A stretch of DNA of 64,000 bases from assembly GCF_014649535.1 (NCBI RefSeq), contig NZ_BMTF01000004.1, forward strand, positions 362,900 to 426,899. The letters are read 5' to 3'. The notes below the pieces were generated by a model. The model did no database searches and had not been told where the DNA came from. It worked only from the letters and a program-made list of their open reading frames with translations. This DNA is from Streptomyces gelaticus (GTDB taxonomy: Bacteria; Actinomycetota; Actinomycetes; Streptomycetales; Streptomycetaceae). Below, one piece after another: positions 22,073 through 31,033 of the stretch. Made by a program: the position numbers and the translations under genes. Each line of letters starts with the position of its first letter. Positions within the stretch are counted from its first letter, which is position 1.

Positions 22073-23542
22073 GTGTCCGAGGAACCCAAGACCAGGAACA
22101 CCCCCTACACCACGAACAACGCCGGAATCCCGGTGGAGAGCGATGAGCACTCGCTCACTGTCGGAGCCGACGGTCCGATCCTGCTCCAGGACCACTACCT
22201 CATCGAGAAGATGGCCCAGTTCAACCGTGAACGGGTTCCCGAACGAGTGGTCCACGCCAAGGGATCAGGCGCGTACGGCACCTTCAAGGTGACCAATGAC
22301 ATCAGCCAGTTCACCAAGGCCGACCTCTTCCAGCCGGGCAAGCAGACCGCCATGCTCGCCCGCTTCTCCACGGTCGCCGGCGAGCAGGGCTCCCCGGACA
22401 CCTGGCGCGACCCTCGCGGGTTCGCCCTGAAGTTCTACACGGAGCAGGGCAACTACGACATGGTCGGCAACAACACGCCGGTCTTCTTCGTACGTGACCC
22501 GATGAAGTTCCAGGACTTCATCCGCTCGCAGAAGCGCCGTCCGGACAGCGCGGTGCGCGACCACGACATGCAGTGGGACTTCTGGACCCTGTCCCCCGAG
22601 TCCGCGCACATGGTGACGTGGCTGATGGGCGACCGGGGTATCCCGAAGACGTACCGCAACATGAACGGCTACAGCTCGCACACCTATATGTGGGTCAACG
22701 CGGGCGGCGAGCGGTTCTGGGTGAAGTACCGCTTCAAGACCGACCAGGGCATCGACTTCTACACGCAGGACGAGGCCGACCGGATGGCCGGTGTGGACGG
22801 CGACGTCCACCGTCGCGACCTGTTCGAGGCGATCAAGCGCGGTGACCACCCGAGCTGGACGCTCTACGTCCAGATCATGCCGTTCGACGACGCGCCGGAC
22901 TACCGGTTCAACCCCTTCGACCTCACCAAGGTGTGGCCGCACGGCGACTACCCGGAGATCGAGGTCGGCCGGATGACGCTGAACGAGAACCCGGAGGACT
23001 TCTTCGTCCATATCGAGCAGGCGTCCTTCGAGCCGTCGAACCTGGTGCCCGGCATCGGCCCGTCGCCCGACAAGATGCTGCTCGGCCGGCTCTTCTCCTA
23101 CCCGGACACCCACCGGTACCGGATCGGCCCGAACTACGCGCAACTGCCCCCGAACCGCCCGCGGTTCGGCCGGAACTCGTACGCGAAGGACGGCCCGATG
23201 CGGTACGAACCGAACCATACGGGAGCGGTCTACGCGCCGAACTCCTACGGCGGCCCGGCCGCGGACACCGCGCGCTACGGCGACCCCGCGGGCTGGGCGA
23301 CGGCGGGCGAGATGGTCCACGAGGCGTACAAGCTGCACCGTGAGGACGACGACTGGGGCCAGGCGGGCACGATGGTCCGCAAGGTCCTGGACGACGCGGC
23401 GCGCGAGCGGTTGGTGTCGAACATTTCCGGCCATCTGCTGGACGGTGTGAGCGCCCCGGTCCTGGAACGCGCGCTGCAGTACTGGCGCAACGTGGACAAG
23501 GACCTCGGCGACCGGATCGCCAAGAAGGTCAACGGCGGCTGA
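22073..23542 (+). CDS. katA: Monofunctional heme catalase
   Basis: A 489-residue small-subunit clade catalase that breaks down hydrogen peroxide. The distal His is H61 in [12 protein letters not shown]. The distal Asn region is [16 protein letters not shown]. The proximal heme Tyr is Y343 in [14 protein letters not shown]. Length matches vegetative catalases such as streptomycete CatA. GTG at 22073 follows GGGAGGAC. No Fur-type catR gene is adjacent, unlike some streptomycete catalase loci. The oxyR-ahpCD cluster lies 9 kb away. Transcription ends at a 44-bp perfect palindrome. Confidence 0.95.
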   Translation: MSEEPKTRNTPYTTNNAGIPVESDEHSLTVGADGPILLQDHYLIEKMAQFNRERVPERVVHAKGSGAYGTFKVTNDISQFTKADLFQPGKQTAMLARFSTVAGEQGSPDTWRDPRGFALKFYTEQGNYDMVGNNTPVFFVRDPMKFQDFIRSQKRRPDSAVRDHDMQWDFWTLSPESAHMVTWLMGDRGIPKTYRNMNGYSSHTYMWVNAGGERFWVKYRFKTDQGIDFYTQDEADRMAGVDGDVHRRDLFEAIKRGDHPSWTLYVQIMPFDDAPDYRFNPFDLTKVWPHGDYPEIEVGRMTLNENPEDFFVHIEQASFEPSNLVPGIGPSPDKMLLGRLFSYPDTHRYRIGPNYAQLPPNRPRFGRNSYAKDGPMRYEPNHTGAVYAPNSYGGPAADTARYGDPAGWATAGEMVHEAYKLHREDDDWGQAGTMVRKVLDDAARERLVSNISGHLLDGVSAPVLERALQYWRNVDKDLGDRIAKKVNGG

Positions 23543-23561
23543 CACCGCCGTACGCGGGAGA

Positions 23562-23605
23562 CATGGGTCAGGGGCGGTGCCGGCCGGCACCGCCCCTGAC
23601 CCATG
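23562..23605. terminator. Perfect 44-bp palindrome between katA and the PBP gene
   Basis: The sequence starting CATGGGTCAGGGGCGGTGCC is followed immediately by its exact complement with no loop, so both strands read the same for 44 bp. It lies between convergent genes and would act as a bidirectional terminator or cruciform. The perfect symmetry is unusual compared with the other hairpins here. Confidence 0.85.
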
Positions 23606-23627
23606 TGTTCACCGCCGGCTCAAGCAC

Positions 23628-25874
23628 TCACCGCGCGGGAGGAGCGTTGTTGGCGACGTTGTTCTCGTTGCCGTCGGCCGGTTTGCCGGGGACCCCGCCG
23701 CCCGGCTGGCCCGGGGACTGGCTCGGCGGCACGTCCGGGGACTGGCTCGGCGGCGGTACGTCCGGCGACTGGCTCGGCGGCGCCTCGGGCGACCGGCTCG
23801 GGCTCTGCGAGGGCACGTCCGGCGACCGGGAGGGAGTCGTGTCGCTGCTCGCCGACTGCGAGGGGGTCGTCGGCGGTGTGGTCGGCAGGGTGACCTCGCC
23901 GCGCTCGACGTCCTCCAGGTCGAACTGGGCACTGGAGCCGCCGCCCAGCGCGCCGAGCGTGTAGTCCGCCCAGATCTGCGCCGGGAAGCCACCACCGTTG
24001 GCCCGGCCGGAGTTGGCCGTGCCGGTCAGGCTGACCTGGCCGCCGCCCTCCTTGGGCGATTCACCGAAGAGCGCGACGACGGTGGTGAGCTCGGGCGTGT
24101 AGCCGGCGAACCAGGCCGACTTGTTGTTCTCCGACGTACCCGTCTTGCCCGCCGCCTCGTACGCCGAGGTGTCGGCCGCCCGGCCGGATCCGCTGTCCAC
24201 GACGCCGGTCAGGACGGAGGTCACGGTGTCGGCGGACTTGCGGCTGATCACCTGGCTGCCGATGCCCTCGACCGGCTCGACCGTCCGCTCGCGGTGCTTG
24301 GCCGACTTCACGATGAACGGGGTGACCTTCTTGCCGTGGTTGTCGAGCGTGGCGTACGCGCCCGCCATGTCCCAGGTCGAGGCGTTCATGGTGCCGAGCG
24401 TGATGGCGGGGCGCTCGGGGAAGTTCTTGTCCGGTACGCCGAGGGACAGCGCGGTCTTCTTCACCGCGGACGGGCCGACGTCGACGACCATCTGCGCGAA
24501 GACCGAGTTGATCGACGCGTTCATCGCCTTCTGCACGGTGACGTCGCCGTAGCTCCGGTTGTCCTCGTTCTCCGGGGCGAACGGGGTGTCGCTGCCCACC
24601 ACGGGCCGCTTGCTGGTGCCGTCGTAGCGGGTGTTGACACCGATCAGGTCGCCGTCCTGGGTCTTCGACTCGTTCTCCAGCGCGGAGGCGAGCACCAGGG
24701 GCTTGAAGGTGGAGGCGGGCTGGTAGTCCTGGCGCGTGGCGTTGGAGTAGTAGTGCTTGACGTAGTCCACGCCGCCGTAGAGCGCGACGACGCCGCCGGT
24801 CTTCGGGTCCACCGAGGTGGCACCGGCCTGGACGGTCGCGTCGACCTTGTTGCCCTTGCGGTCCAGCTTGGACTCCAGCTGGCGGTCGACGGACTGCTCC
24901 AGCTGCTTCTGCCGCTTCTTGTCGATGTTGAGCGTGAAGGTCCAGCCGCCGGCCTGCCGCATCTCCGGGGTGATGCCCTGCTTCTCCAGCTCCTTGTTGG
25001 CCGCCTCGACGATATAGCCGGTCTGGCCCTCCATGCCCTGGGCGGGCTTGGGCTTGTCCGGGACCGGGAACGTGAGCTTGTCGCGTTCGGCCTTGTCGAG
25101 CCAGTGCATCTCGACCATGTTGTCGAGCGTGTAGCCCCAGCGGTCCTTGACCAGCTTCTTGCCGGTCTCGCTCGCGGTCGCCCAGTCGTACTGGCTGGGG
25201 GCCTGGAGCACGGAGGCCAGGTAGGCGCCCTGGGAGACGTCGAGGTCCTTGGCGTCGACCCCGTAGTAGGCCTGCGCGGCGGCCTGGATACCGCTCGCCC
25301 CGCGTCCGTAGTACGCGGTGTTGATGTACCCGGCGAGGATGTATTCCTTGCTCTTCTTGCTGTCGACCTTGAGCGAGATCACCAGTTCCTTGAGCTTCCG
25401 GCTGATCGTCGGGTCCTGCGTCAGGTAGTAGTTCTTCACGTACTGCTGGGTGATGGTCGAGCCACCCTGCTTGCCCTTGCCGCTGAGGGTGTTGATCAGG
25501 CCGCGCGCGGTGCCCTTCAGGTCGACGCCCTTGTCGTCGTAGAAGGACTTGTTCTCGGCGGCTACGAAGGTGTGCTGCACCTCCAGGGGCACCTCGGCCA
25601 GGTCCACGATCTGGCGGTTGACCCCGTTGCCGGTGCGGGTCAGCAGCGTCCCGTCGCTGTACTGGTAGACGTTGCTCTGCCGCTCGGCCAGGGCATTGGC
25701 CTTCGGGATGTCCACGTACATGTAGAGCGCGACGAAGGCGCCCATGATCAGCAGGCAGAATCCGAAGAAGGCGCCCAGCATCTTCTTCCAGGTGAAGAGT
25801 CTGCGTATGCCGCCGCTCTTCGCGGCCCGTCGGGCTCCGCGCCGCTGGGCTCGTCGCGCATCCGCTCGACCCAT
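23628..25874 (-). CDS. Bifunctional class A penicillin-binding protein
   Basis: A 748-residue peptidoglycan synthase. A cytoplasmic basic tail (residues 1-30) and one transmembrane helix (about 33-55) precede the GT51 glycosyltransferase domain with FVAAENKSFYDDKGVD (catalytic Glu) and GKQGGSTITQQYVKN. The transpeptidase domain has the active-site YQPASTFKPL (S-T-F-K), the SIN motif in AMNASINSVFAQM, and AAGKTGTSENNKSAW. The last 85 residues are a Ser/Pro/Gln tail of repeated SQSPDVPP units, probably spanning the wall. It converges on katA and is divergent from the SPFH gene. Confidence 0.95.
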   Translation of the reverse strand: MGRADARRAQRRGARRAAKSGGIRRLFTWKKMLGAFFGFCLLIMGAFVALYMYVDIPKANALAERQSNVYQYSDGTLLTRTGNGVNRQIVDLAEVPLEVQHTFVAAENKSFYDDKGVDLKGTARGLINTLSGKGKQGGSTITQQYVKNYYLTQDPTISRKLKELVISLKVDSKKSKEYILAGYINTAYYGRGASGIQAAAQAYYGVDAKDLDVSQGAYLASVLQAPSQYDWATASETGKKLVKDRWGYTLDNMVEMHWLDKAERDKLTFPVPDKPKPAQGMEGQTGYIVEAANKELEKQGITPEMRQAGGWTFTLNIDKKRQKQLEQSVDRQLESKLDRKGNKVDATVQAGATSVDPKTGGVVALYGGVDYVKHYYSNATRQDYQPASTFKPLVLASALENESKTQDGDLIGVNTRYDGTSKRPVVGSDTPFAPENEDNRSYGDVTVQKAMNASINSVFAQMVVDVGPSAVKKTALSLGVPDKNFPERPAITLGTMNASTWDMAGAYATLDNHGKKVTPFIVKSAKHRERTVEPVEGIGSQVISRKSADTVTSVLTGVVDSGSGRAADTSAYEAAGKTGTSENNKSAWFAGYTPELTTVVALFGESPKEGGGQVSLTGTANSGRANGGGFPAQIWADYTLGALGGGSSAQFDLEDVERGEVTLPTTPPTTPSQSASSDTTPSRSPDVPSQSPSRSPEAPPSQSPDVPPPSQSPDVPPSQSPGQPGGGVPGKPADGNENNVANNAPPAR

Positions 25875-25992
25875 CGCTGTTTTGCTCCTGTTTCTCTGCT
25901 CGACCAGATCCGCTCAGCCAAACCAGCTAACACCGTCGGCAAGGACAAAAAGCGAGCGATGCGGTCTTTTCCGGACGTGACAATCAGCACCC

Positions 25993-26059
25993 GTTCCCAA
26001 GGGAACCGACTCATGAAGCATGCCCAAGGTTGCGAATCCAGGTAATGTGTAATCACATT
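25993..26059. promoter_or_regulatory. Two palindromes in the PBP/SPFH divergent region
   Basis: GTTCCC-AA-GGGAAC at 25993-26006 and AATGTG-TAAT-CACATT at 26044-26059 are both perfect dyads within the 221 bp between the two starts. The second sits 36 bp upstream of the SPFH ATG and includes a -10-like TAAT. They have different half-sites, so two different regulators, or one on each promoter, are possible. Confidence 0.5.
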
Positions 26060-26095
26060 GATAGCACCTGGTCAGTCCACGAAACGGGGGATCCC

Positions 26096-27067
26096 ATGCC
26101 CGACCACGACAGCCCGCACGATGTGGCCACCCTTGCCGCCGACCTCACGCCCGACGCCCCTCAGATGCCCGAACCGCAGGTGAGGGAGGTGACGGCGCAC
26201 AGCATCCCGGGCGGTCTCGGCCTGCTGCTGACCGTGCTGGGGGTGATCGCCGGTATCGGTCTCGTGATCCTCGGCGGCGTCGTCGCCTCGAACGGAAACC
26301 CCGGCCCGGGCGTCCCGGTCTGCATCTTCGGCGTCCTGCTCGCCATCGCCTCGTTCTTCTGCATGACGGGTGTGAAGATGGTCGCACCGGGCGAGGCCCG
26401 GGTGATCCAGCTCTTCGGCCGCTACGTCGGCACGATCCGCACCGACGGGCTGCGCTGGATCAACCCGCTCACCAGCAGCCGGAAGATCTCCACCCGGGTC
26501 CGCAACCACGAGACCGCGGTGCTGAAGGTCAACGACGCCTACGGCAACCCGATCGAGCTCGCGGCGATCGTCGTCTGGAAGGTCGAGGACACCGCGCAGG
26601 CGCTCTTCGAGGTCGACGATTTCCTGGAGTTCGTCGCCACCCAGACCGAGGCGGCCGTCCGGCACATCGCGATCGAGTACCCGTACGACGCCCACGAGGA
26701 GGGCGGCCTCTCGCTGCGCGGCAACGCGGAGGAGATCACCGAGAAGCTGGCCGTGGAACTCACCGCCCGGGTGCAGGCCGCCGGCGTACGGATCATCGAA
26801 TCGCGCTTCAGCCACCTCGCGTACGCCCCCGAGATCGCCTCCGCGATGCTCCAGCGCCAGCAGGCCGGCGCGGTGGTCGCGGCCCGGCAGCAGATCGTCG
26901 AGGGCGCGGTCGGCATGGTCGAGATGGCGCTCACCCGGATCGCCGAGCAGGACATCGTCGAGCTCGACGCGGAGCGCAAGGCCTCCATGGTCAGCAATCT
27001 GATGGTGGTGCTGTGCGGTGACCGCGCGGCGCAGCCGGTCCTGAACACGGGCACTCTTTACCAGTGA
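26096..27067 (+). CDS. SPFH (band 7/stomatin-like) membrane protein
   Basis: A 323-residue protein with two hydrophobic segments near the N-terminus (about 42-65 and 72-92) followed by an SPFH domain: [26 protein letters not shown] split over 98-125, then [21 protein letters not shown] and the amphipathic helices around [17 protein letters not shown]. Members form oligomeric membrane scaffolds and often organise proteases or lipid domains. ATG at 26096 is chosen since the hydrophilic lead and first helix follow it. Its stop overlaps the start of a ribbon-helix-helix gene by 4 bp, indicating one operon. Confidence 0.88.
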   Translation: MPDHDSPHDVATLAADLTPDAPQMPEPQVREVTAHSIPGGLGLLLTVLGVIAGIGLVILGGVVASNGNPGPGVPVCIFGVLLAIASFFCMTGVKMVAPGEARVIQLFGRYVGTIRTDGLRWINPLTSSRKISTRVRNHETAVLKVNDAYGNPIELAAIVVWKVEDTAQALFEVDDFLEFVATQTEAAVRHIAIEYPYDAHEEGGLSLRGNAEEITEKLAVELTARVQAAGVRIIESRFSHLAYAPEIASAMLQRQQAGAVVAARQQIVEGAVGMVEMALTRIAEQDIVELDAERKASMVSNLMVVLCGDRAAQPVLNTGTLYQ

Positions 27068-27312
27068 CCGAACAGACCCCGCCGGCCCGCAGGACCCCGC
27101 CGCAGCGCAAGCAGATGCTGCTGCGGCTGGATCCCGCGGTGCATGACGCGCTGGCCCGCTGGGCCTCCGACGAGCTGCGCAGCGCGAACGCCCAGATCGA
27201 GTTCCTGCTGCGCAGGGCGCTGGCGGAGGCGGGCCGCCTGCCGGGCACGGCGCGGCCGATCCCCCGCCGGGGGCGGCCCCCGAAGGACGCGCCGGGACAG
27301 TCCGGCGACTGA
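27064..27312 (+). CDS. Small ribbon-helix-helix-type protein
   Basis: An 82-residue basic protein whose GTG start overlaps the SPFH stop (GTGA). Residues 15-55 have the pattern of an Arc/CopG-like ribbon-helix-helix: QMLLRLDPAVHDALARWA, a beta-strand followed by helix 1, then ELRSANAQIEFLLRRALAEAG as helix 2. The C-terminus is rich in Arg, Pro and Gly. It could bind DNA as a dimer, possibly autoregulating this two-gene operon through the palindrome upstream of the SPFH start; that link is my inference. Such small genes next to SPFH genes are common in streptomycetes as I recall. Confidence 0.8.
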   Translation: MTEQTPPARRTPPQRKQMLLRLDPAVHDALARWASDELRSANAQIEFLLRRALAEAGRLPGTARPIPRRGRPPKDAPGQSGD

Positions 27313-27338
27313 GCGCCGGGGATCCCGGGGCGGGGACC

Positions 27339-27374
27339 CGGGTATACACCACGGGTATACACGCCGTGTACAGT
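27339..27374 (+). promoter_or_regulatory. Direct repeats upstream of padR
   Basis: CGGGTATACAC occurs at 27339-27349 and again at 27352-27362, followed by GTGTAC at 27366. The combination gives overlapping dyads around GTATAC. It covers the presumed promoter and ends 8 bp before the PadR ATG, so it is a good candidate autoregulatory operator. Confidence 0.55.
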
Positions 27375-27381
27375 GCTCGGC

Positions 27382-27906
27382 ATGTCTATCGGCCACACCC
27401 TGCTCGGGCTCCTGGAGTCCGGCCCCCGCCACGGCTACGACCTCAAGCGCGCGTTCGACGAGAAGTTCGGCCACGACCGCCCGCTGCACTACGGCCAGGT
27501 CTACTCGACCATGTCGCGGCTGCTCAAGAACGGCCTCGTCGAGGTCGACGGCGTCGAGAGCGGCGGCGGCCCCGAGCGCAAGCGGTACGCCATCACCGAG
27601 GCCGGGATCACCGATGTCGGCGCCTGGCTCGCGCAGCCGGAGAAGCCCGAGCCGTACCTCCAGTCCACGCTCTACACCAAGGTCGTCCTGGCCCTGCTCA
27701 CCGGCCGCAGCGCCGAGGCCCTGCTGGACACCCAGCGCACCGAGCACCTGCGCCTCATGCGCATCCTCACCGACCGCAAGCGCAAGGGCGACCTCGCCGA
27801 TCAGCTGATCTGCGACCACGCCCTCTTCCACCTCGAAGCCGATCTGCGCTGGCTGGAACTGACCGCCGCCCGCCTCGACCGGCTCGCCGCGGAGGTGCGC
27901 GCATGA
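27382..27906 (+). CDS. PadR family transcriptional regulator
   Basis: A 174-residue regulator with an N-terminal PadR winged helix (residues 1-80): HTLLGLLESGPRHGYDLKRAF, HYGQVYSTMSRLLKNGLV and the wing RKRYAITEAG. A C-terminal helical Vir_act_alpha-type dimerisation region follows. PadR proteins commonly repress adjacent drug or peptide transporters. Here the stop overlaps the start of an ABC ATPase gene (ATGA), which in turn overlaps a permease gene, giving a tightly coupled three-gene operon. Direct repeats at the promoter suggest autoregulation. Confidence 0.93.
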   Translation: MSIGHTLLGLLESGPRHGYDLKRAFDEKFGHDRPLHYGQVYSTMSRLLKNGLVEVDGVESGGGPERKRYAITEAGITDVGAWLAQPEKPEPYLQSTLYTKVVLALLTGRSAEALLDTQRTEHLRLMRILTDRKRKGDLADQLICDHALFHLEADLRWLELTAARLDRLAAEVRA

Positions 27907-28589
27907 TCCCCGCCGGCTCCCTGCTCTGCGCCGACAGCCTGTACAAGACGTACGGCCGGACGCCCGCGCTCGACGGCGCCTCGTTCTCCATCCACCCCGG
28001 CGAGGTCGTCGCCGTGCTGGGCCCCTCCGGCTCCGGCAAGTCGACGCTGCTGCACTGCCTCGCCGGAATCGTCACGCCCGACCGGGGCACGATCACCTAC
28101 GCGGGCCGCGAGCTCTCCGCCATGCCGGACGCCGAACGCAGCGCCCTGCGCCGCACCGAGTTCGGCTTCGTCTTCCAGTTCGGCCAGCTCGTCCCCGAGC
28201 TGACCTGTGTGGAGAACGTCGCCCTGCCGCTCCGTCTGGCCGGCGCCAGGCGCAAGGACGCCGAGCGCACCGCCCGCCACTGGCTGGAGCGCCTGGAGGT
28301 CGAAGCCGTCGGCGCCCAGCGCCCCGGCGAGGTCTCCGGCGGCCAGGGCCAGCGCGTCGCCGTGGCCCGCGCACTGGCCGCCTCCCCGAAGGTGATCTTC
28401 GCGGACGAGCCGACCGGCGCCCTGGACTCCCTCAACGGCGAGCGGGTCATGCAGCTGCTCACCGAGGCGGCCCGGTCCGCCAATGTCGCCGTGGTCCTGG
28501 TGACCCACGAGGCGCGGGTCGCCGCGTACTCCGACCGCGACGTCACCGTGCGCGACGGCCGGACCCGCGACCTGGAGCACGCCGGATGA
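27903..28589 (+). CDS. ABC transporter ATP-binding protein (LolD/MacB type)
   Basis: A 228-residue ATPase of the FtsE/LolD/MacB class. Walker A is GPSGSGKSTLL, the Q-loop lies in FGFVFQFGQLVPELT, the signature is EVSGGQGQR, and Walker B is KVIFADEPTGALD. The H-loop is VTHEARVAA. It overlaps padR upstream and the permease downstream by 4 bp each. Transporters of this class with an FtsX-like permease and a PadR regulator usually deal with antibiotics or peptides acting on the envelope. Confidence 0.95.
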   Translation: MIPAGSLLCADSLYKTYGRTPALDGASFSIHPGEVVAVLGPSGSGKSTLLHCLAGIVTPDRGTITYAGRELSAMPDAERSALRRTEFGFVFQFGQLVPELTCVENVALPLRLAGARRKDAERTARHWLERLEVEAVGAQRPGEVSGGQGQRVAVARALAASPKVIFADEPTGALDSLNGERVMQLLTEAARSANVAVVLVTHEARVAAYSDRDVTVRDGRTRDLEHAG

Positions 28590-30985
28590 CCCTGCTCGAG
28601 CACCAGGGCGTCCCGGCCGAGGCCCCGCCCGTGCCCACCCCGCCCACCGGCGTAGCCGCCTGGTTGCGCGACCTCGGCCTCGGCATCCGGCTCGCCGCGG
28701 GCGGCGGGCGCGAGGGCTGGGTCCGCACCGCACTGACCGCCGTCGGTGTCGGCCTCGGTGTGGCGCTGCTCCTGACCGCCGCCTCCGCGCCGCATCTGCT
28801 CCACGAACGCTCTCAGCGCAGCCAGGCCCGCGCCGAGAGCGTCGCCCCCGGCGGGCCCGACGCGCACGCCAGGAAGTCCGACACCTCGGTGCTCCGGATC
28901 AGCGCGGAGTCCGAGTTCCGCGGCCGTACCGTCGAGGGCTGGCTGATGCGCGCGGACGGCACGCACCCGGTCGTCCCACCTGGTGTCGCGCGCTTCCCCG
29001 GCGCGGACGAGATGGTGGTCTCCCCCGCGCTGAAGGAGCTGCTGGACTCCTCGGAGGGCAGCCTCCTCAGGGAACGGCTGCCGTACCGGATCACCGGCAC
29101 GATCGCCGACTCCGGCCTGGTCTCGCCGGGAGACCTGGTCTACTACGCGGGCAGCGACACCCTGGCCCCCGCCGACGGCGGCCACCGGATCGCCGGCTAC
29201 GGCGATCCGGGCGAGGGCGAGGAGATGCCGCCCGTCCTCATCGTGCTGATCATCATGATCTGTGTGGTGCTGCTGGTGCCGGTCGCGATCTTCATCGTGA
29301 CGGCGGTGCGGTTCGGCGGCGACCGCCGCGACCGCCGGCTCGCCGCGCTGCGCCTGATCGGCACGGACGTCCGGACGACCCGCCGGATCGCGGCCGGCGA
29401 GGCCGTGTTCGGGGCGCTCCTCGGCCTGCTGACCGGTGTGGTGCTCTTCCTGGTGGGGCGTCGCTTCGTCGGTCACATCGAGATGTGGGGCGTCAGCGTC
29501 TTCCCGTCCGACCTGGTGCCCGACCTCCGGCTGACGGCGCTGGTCGTCGTCGCCGTTCCGCTGACGGCGATGCTGGTCACGCTGGCCGCCCTGCGCTCCG
29601 TGGTGATCGAGCCCCTCGGTGTCGTACGGGGCGGCCGCGACCGCAGGCGCCGGTTCTGGTGGCGGCTGCTGATGCCGGTCGCCGGTCTGGCGGTGCTCGG
29701 CCTGACCGGCAAGGTCGACAAGTCCGCCCCGGTCGATCCGTACCCGATCGCGGGCGGCGCCGTGCTGGTCCTGGTCGGGCTCGCGCTGCTGCTGCCCTGG
29801 CTGGTCGAGGCGTGCGTGAACCGGCTGCACGGCGGTCCGGTGCCCTGGCAGCTGGCCACCCGCAGGCTCCGGCTGAGCAGCGGCGCGGCCTCCCGCGCGG
29901 TCAGCGGCATCACGGTCGCGGTCGCGGGCGCGGTGGCACTGCAGATGCTGTTCGCCGCGGTGGGCGACGAGTTCAACAGGATGACCGGGCAGGACCCCTC
30001 GCGGGCCCAGTTCTACACCTTCTCGCAGAAGGTCACCTCGGAGGCGGCCGCCCGCACCATCAAGGAGTTCAAGGCGACCAAGGGCGTGGAGGCCGTCATC
30101 GGCAAGGTCGAGGTGTACGTCACCCGGCCCGGCACGTACAAGGACGACGAGATCCAGCCCACCACCAGCCTCATCGTCGGCGACTGCGGGACCCTGCGCG
30201 AGCTGGCCCGGATCGATTCCTGCAAGGACGGTGACACCTTCGTGGTCCACCCCAGGAACGACAAGGAGCTGTCCGACTGGGTCGACCAGACTGCCCGCAA
30301 GGGCAAGGAGGTCGCCATCAGCGACACTCCCGGCGGGAAGTCGATGCGATGGACCCTGCCCGCCGACTCCCCGACGGTCGTCGCCCGCCACGATCCGCTG
30401 GGCGAGGACTCCTGGGGCATCATGGCCACCACCGGCGCGATCGACCCGAGCACGCTGCCGGGCGCGACGACCCAGTCGCAGATCCGGGTCGACGAGAGCG
30501 TCGAGGACGTCGCGGAGTACGTGCGCAACACCGCGGCCGGGCTCGACCCCGCGATGCGGGTCTCGTCCGTCAAGTCGGTGGCCCGCGACGAGAAGTACGC
30601 CAGTGTGCAGCGCGGCCTCCAGGTCGGTGCGACCGCGACGCTGCTGCTGATCGCCGCCGCGATGCTGGTCGCCCAGCTGGAGCAGCTGCGTGAACGCAAG
30701 CGGCTGCTCTCGGTGCTGGTCGCCTTCGGCACCCGGCGGTCCACCCTCGCCTGGTCGGTCCTCTGGCAGACCGCCGTGCCGGTGCTCATCGGGCTGACGG
30801 TGGCCGTGGCGGGCGGGCTCGGCCTGGGCGCGACGCTGATCACCATGCTCGACAAGGAGGTCACCGACTGGTGGCTCTTCCTGCCGATGACCGGGGCGGG
30901 CGCGGCGCTGATCCTGCTGGTCACGCTGGTGTCGCTGCCGCCGCTGTGGCGCATGATGCGCCCGGACGGCCTGCGTACGGAGTGA
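28586..30985 (+). CDS. FtsX-like ABC transporter permease
   Basis: A 799-residue permease with about ten membrane helices in the layout of large FtsX-type proteins: one N-terminal helix (around residue 50), a periplasmic domain, a three-helix FtsX core (about 215-340), two central helices, a second large extracytoplasmic domain (about 450-670), and a C-terminal FtsX core with VQRGLQVGATATLLLIAAAM. It pairs with the ATPase encoded just upstream. It is likely a MacB- or BceB-like mechanotransmitter or exporter for an envelope-active compound; the ligand is unknown. The operon ends at a hairpin shared with oxyR. Confidence 0.92.
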   Translation: MTLLEHQGVPAEAPPVPTPPTGVAAWLRDLGLGIRLAAGGGREGWVRTALTAVGVGLGVALLLTAASAPHLLHERSQRSQARAESVAPGGPDAHARKSDTSVLRISAESEFRGRTVEGWLMRADGTHPVVPPGVARFPGADEMVVSPALKELLDSSEGSLLRERLPYRITGTIADSGLVSPGDLVYYAGSDTLAPADGGHRIAGYGDPGEGEEMPPVLIVLIIMICVVLLVPVAIFIVTAVRFGGDRRDRRLAALRLIGTDVRTTRRIAAGEAVFGALLGLLTGVVLFLVGRRFVGHIEMWGVSVFPSDLVPDLRLTALVVVAVPLTAMLVTLAALRSVVIEPLGVVRGGRDRRRRFWWRLLMPVAGLAVLGLTGKVDKSAPVDPYPIAGGAVLVLVGLALLLPWLVEACVNRLHGGPVPWQLATRRLRLSSGAASRAVSGITVAVAGAVALQMLFAAVGDEFNRMTGQDPSRAQFYTFSQKVTSEAAARTIKEFKATKGVEAVIGKVEVYVTRPGTYKDDEIQPTTSLIVGDCGTLRELARIDSCKDGDTFVVHPRNDKELSDWVDQTARKGKEVAISDTPGGKSMRWTLPADSPTVVARHDPLGEDSWGIMATTGAIDPSTLPGATTQSQIRVDESVEDVAEYVRNTAAGLDPAMRVSSVKSVARDEKYASVQRGLQVGATATLLLIAAAMLVAQLEQLRERKRLLSVLVAFGTRRSTLAWSVLWQTAVPVLIGLTVAVAGGLGLGATLITMLDKEVTDWWLFLPMTGAGAALILLVTLVSLPPLWRMMRPDGLRTE

Positions 30986-30999
30986 CGGAGCAACCGACC

Positions 31000-31033
31000 G
31001 AAGGGGTGCGGTTCCACCGGGCCGCACCCCTTC
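31000..31033. terminator. Hairpin between permease and oxyR
   Basis: A 12-bp perfect stem (GAAGGGGTGCGG and its complement) with a 10-nt loop between convergent genes. Its right arm overlaps the last two bases of the oxyR stop codon region. Confidence 0.8.

Noticed and set aside
23577..26045. An 822-codon open frame on the plus strand
   Set aside because: It is antisense to the PBP gene, whose domains are clear. Long antisense frames are expected at this GC content.
28097..31027. A 976-codon open frame on the minus strand
   Set aside because: It lies opposite the ABC permease and ATPase genes, is His/Arg/Gln-rich without any domain, and is a codon-bias shadow.
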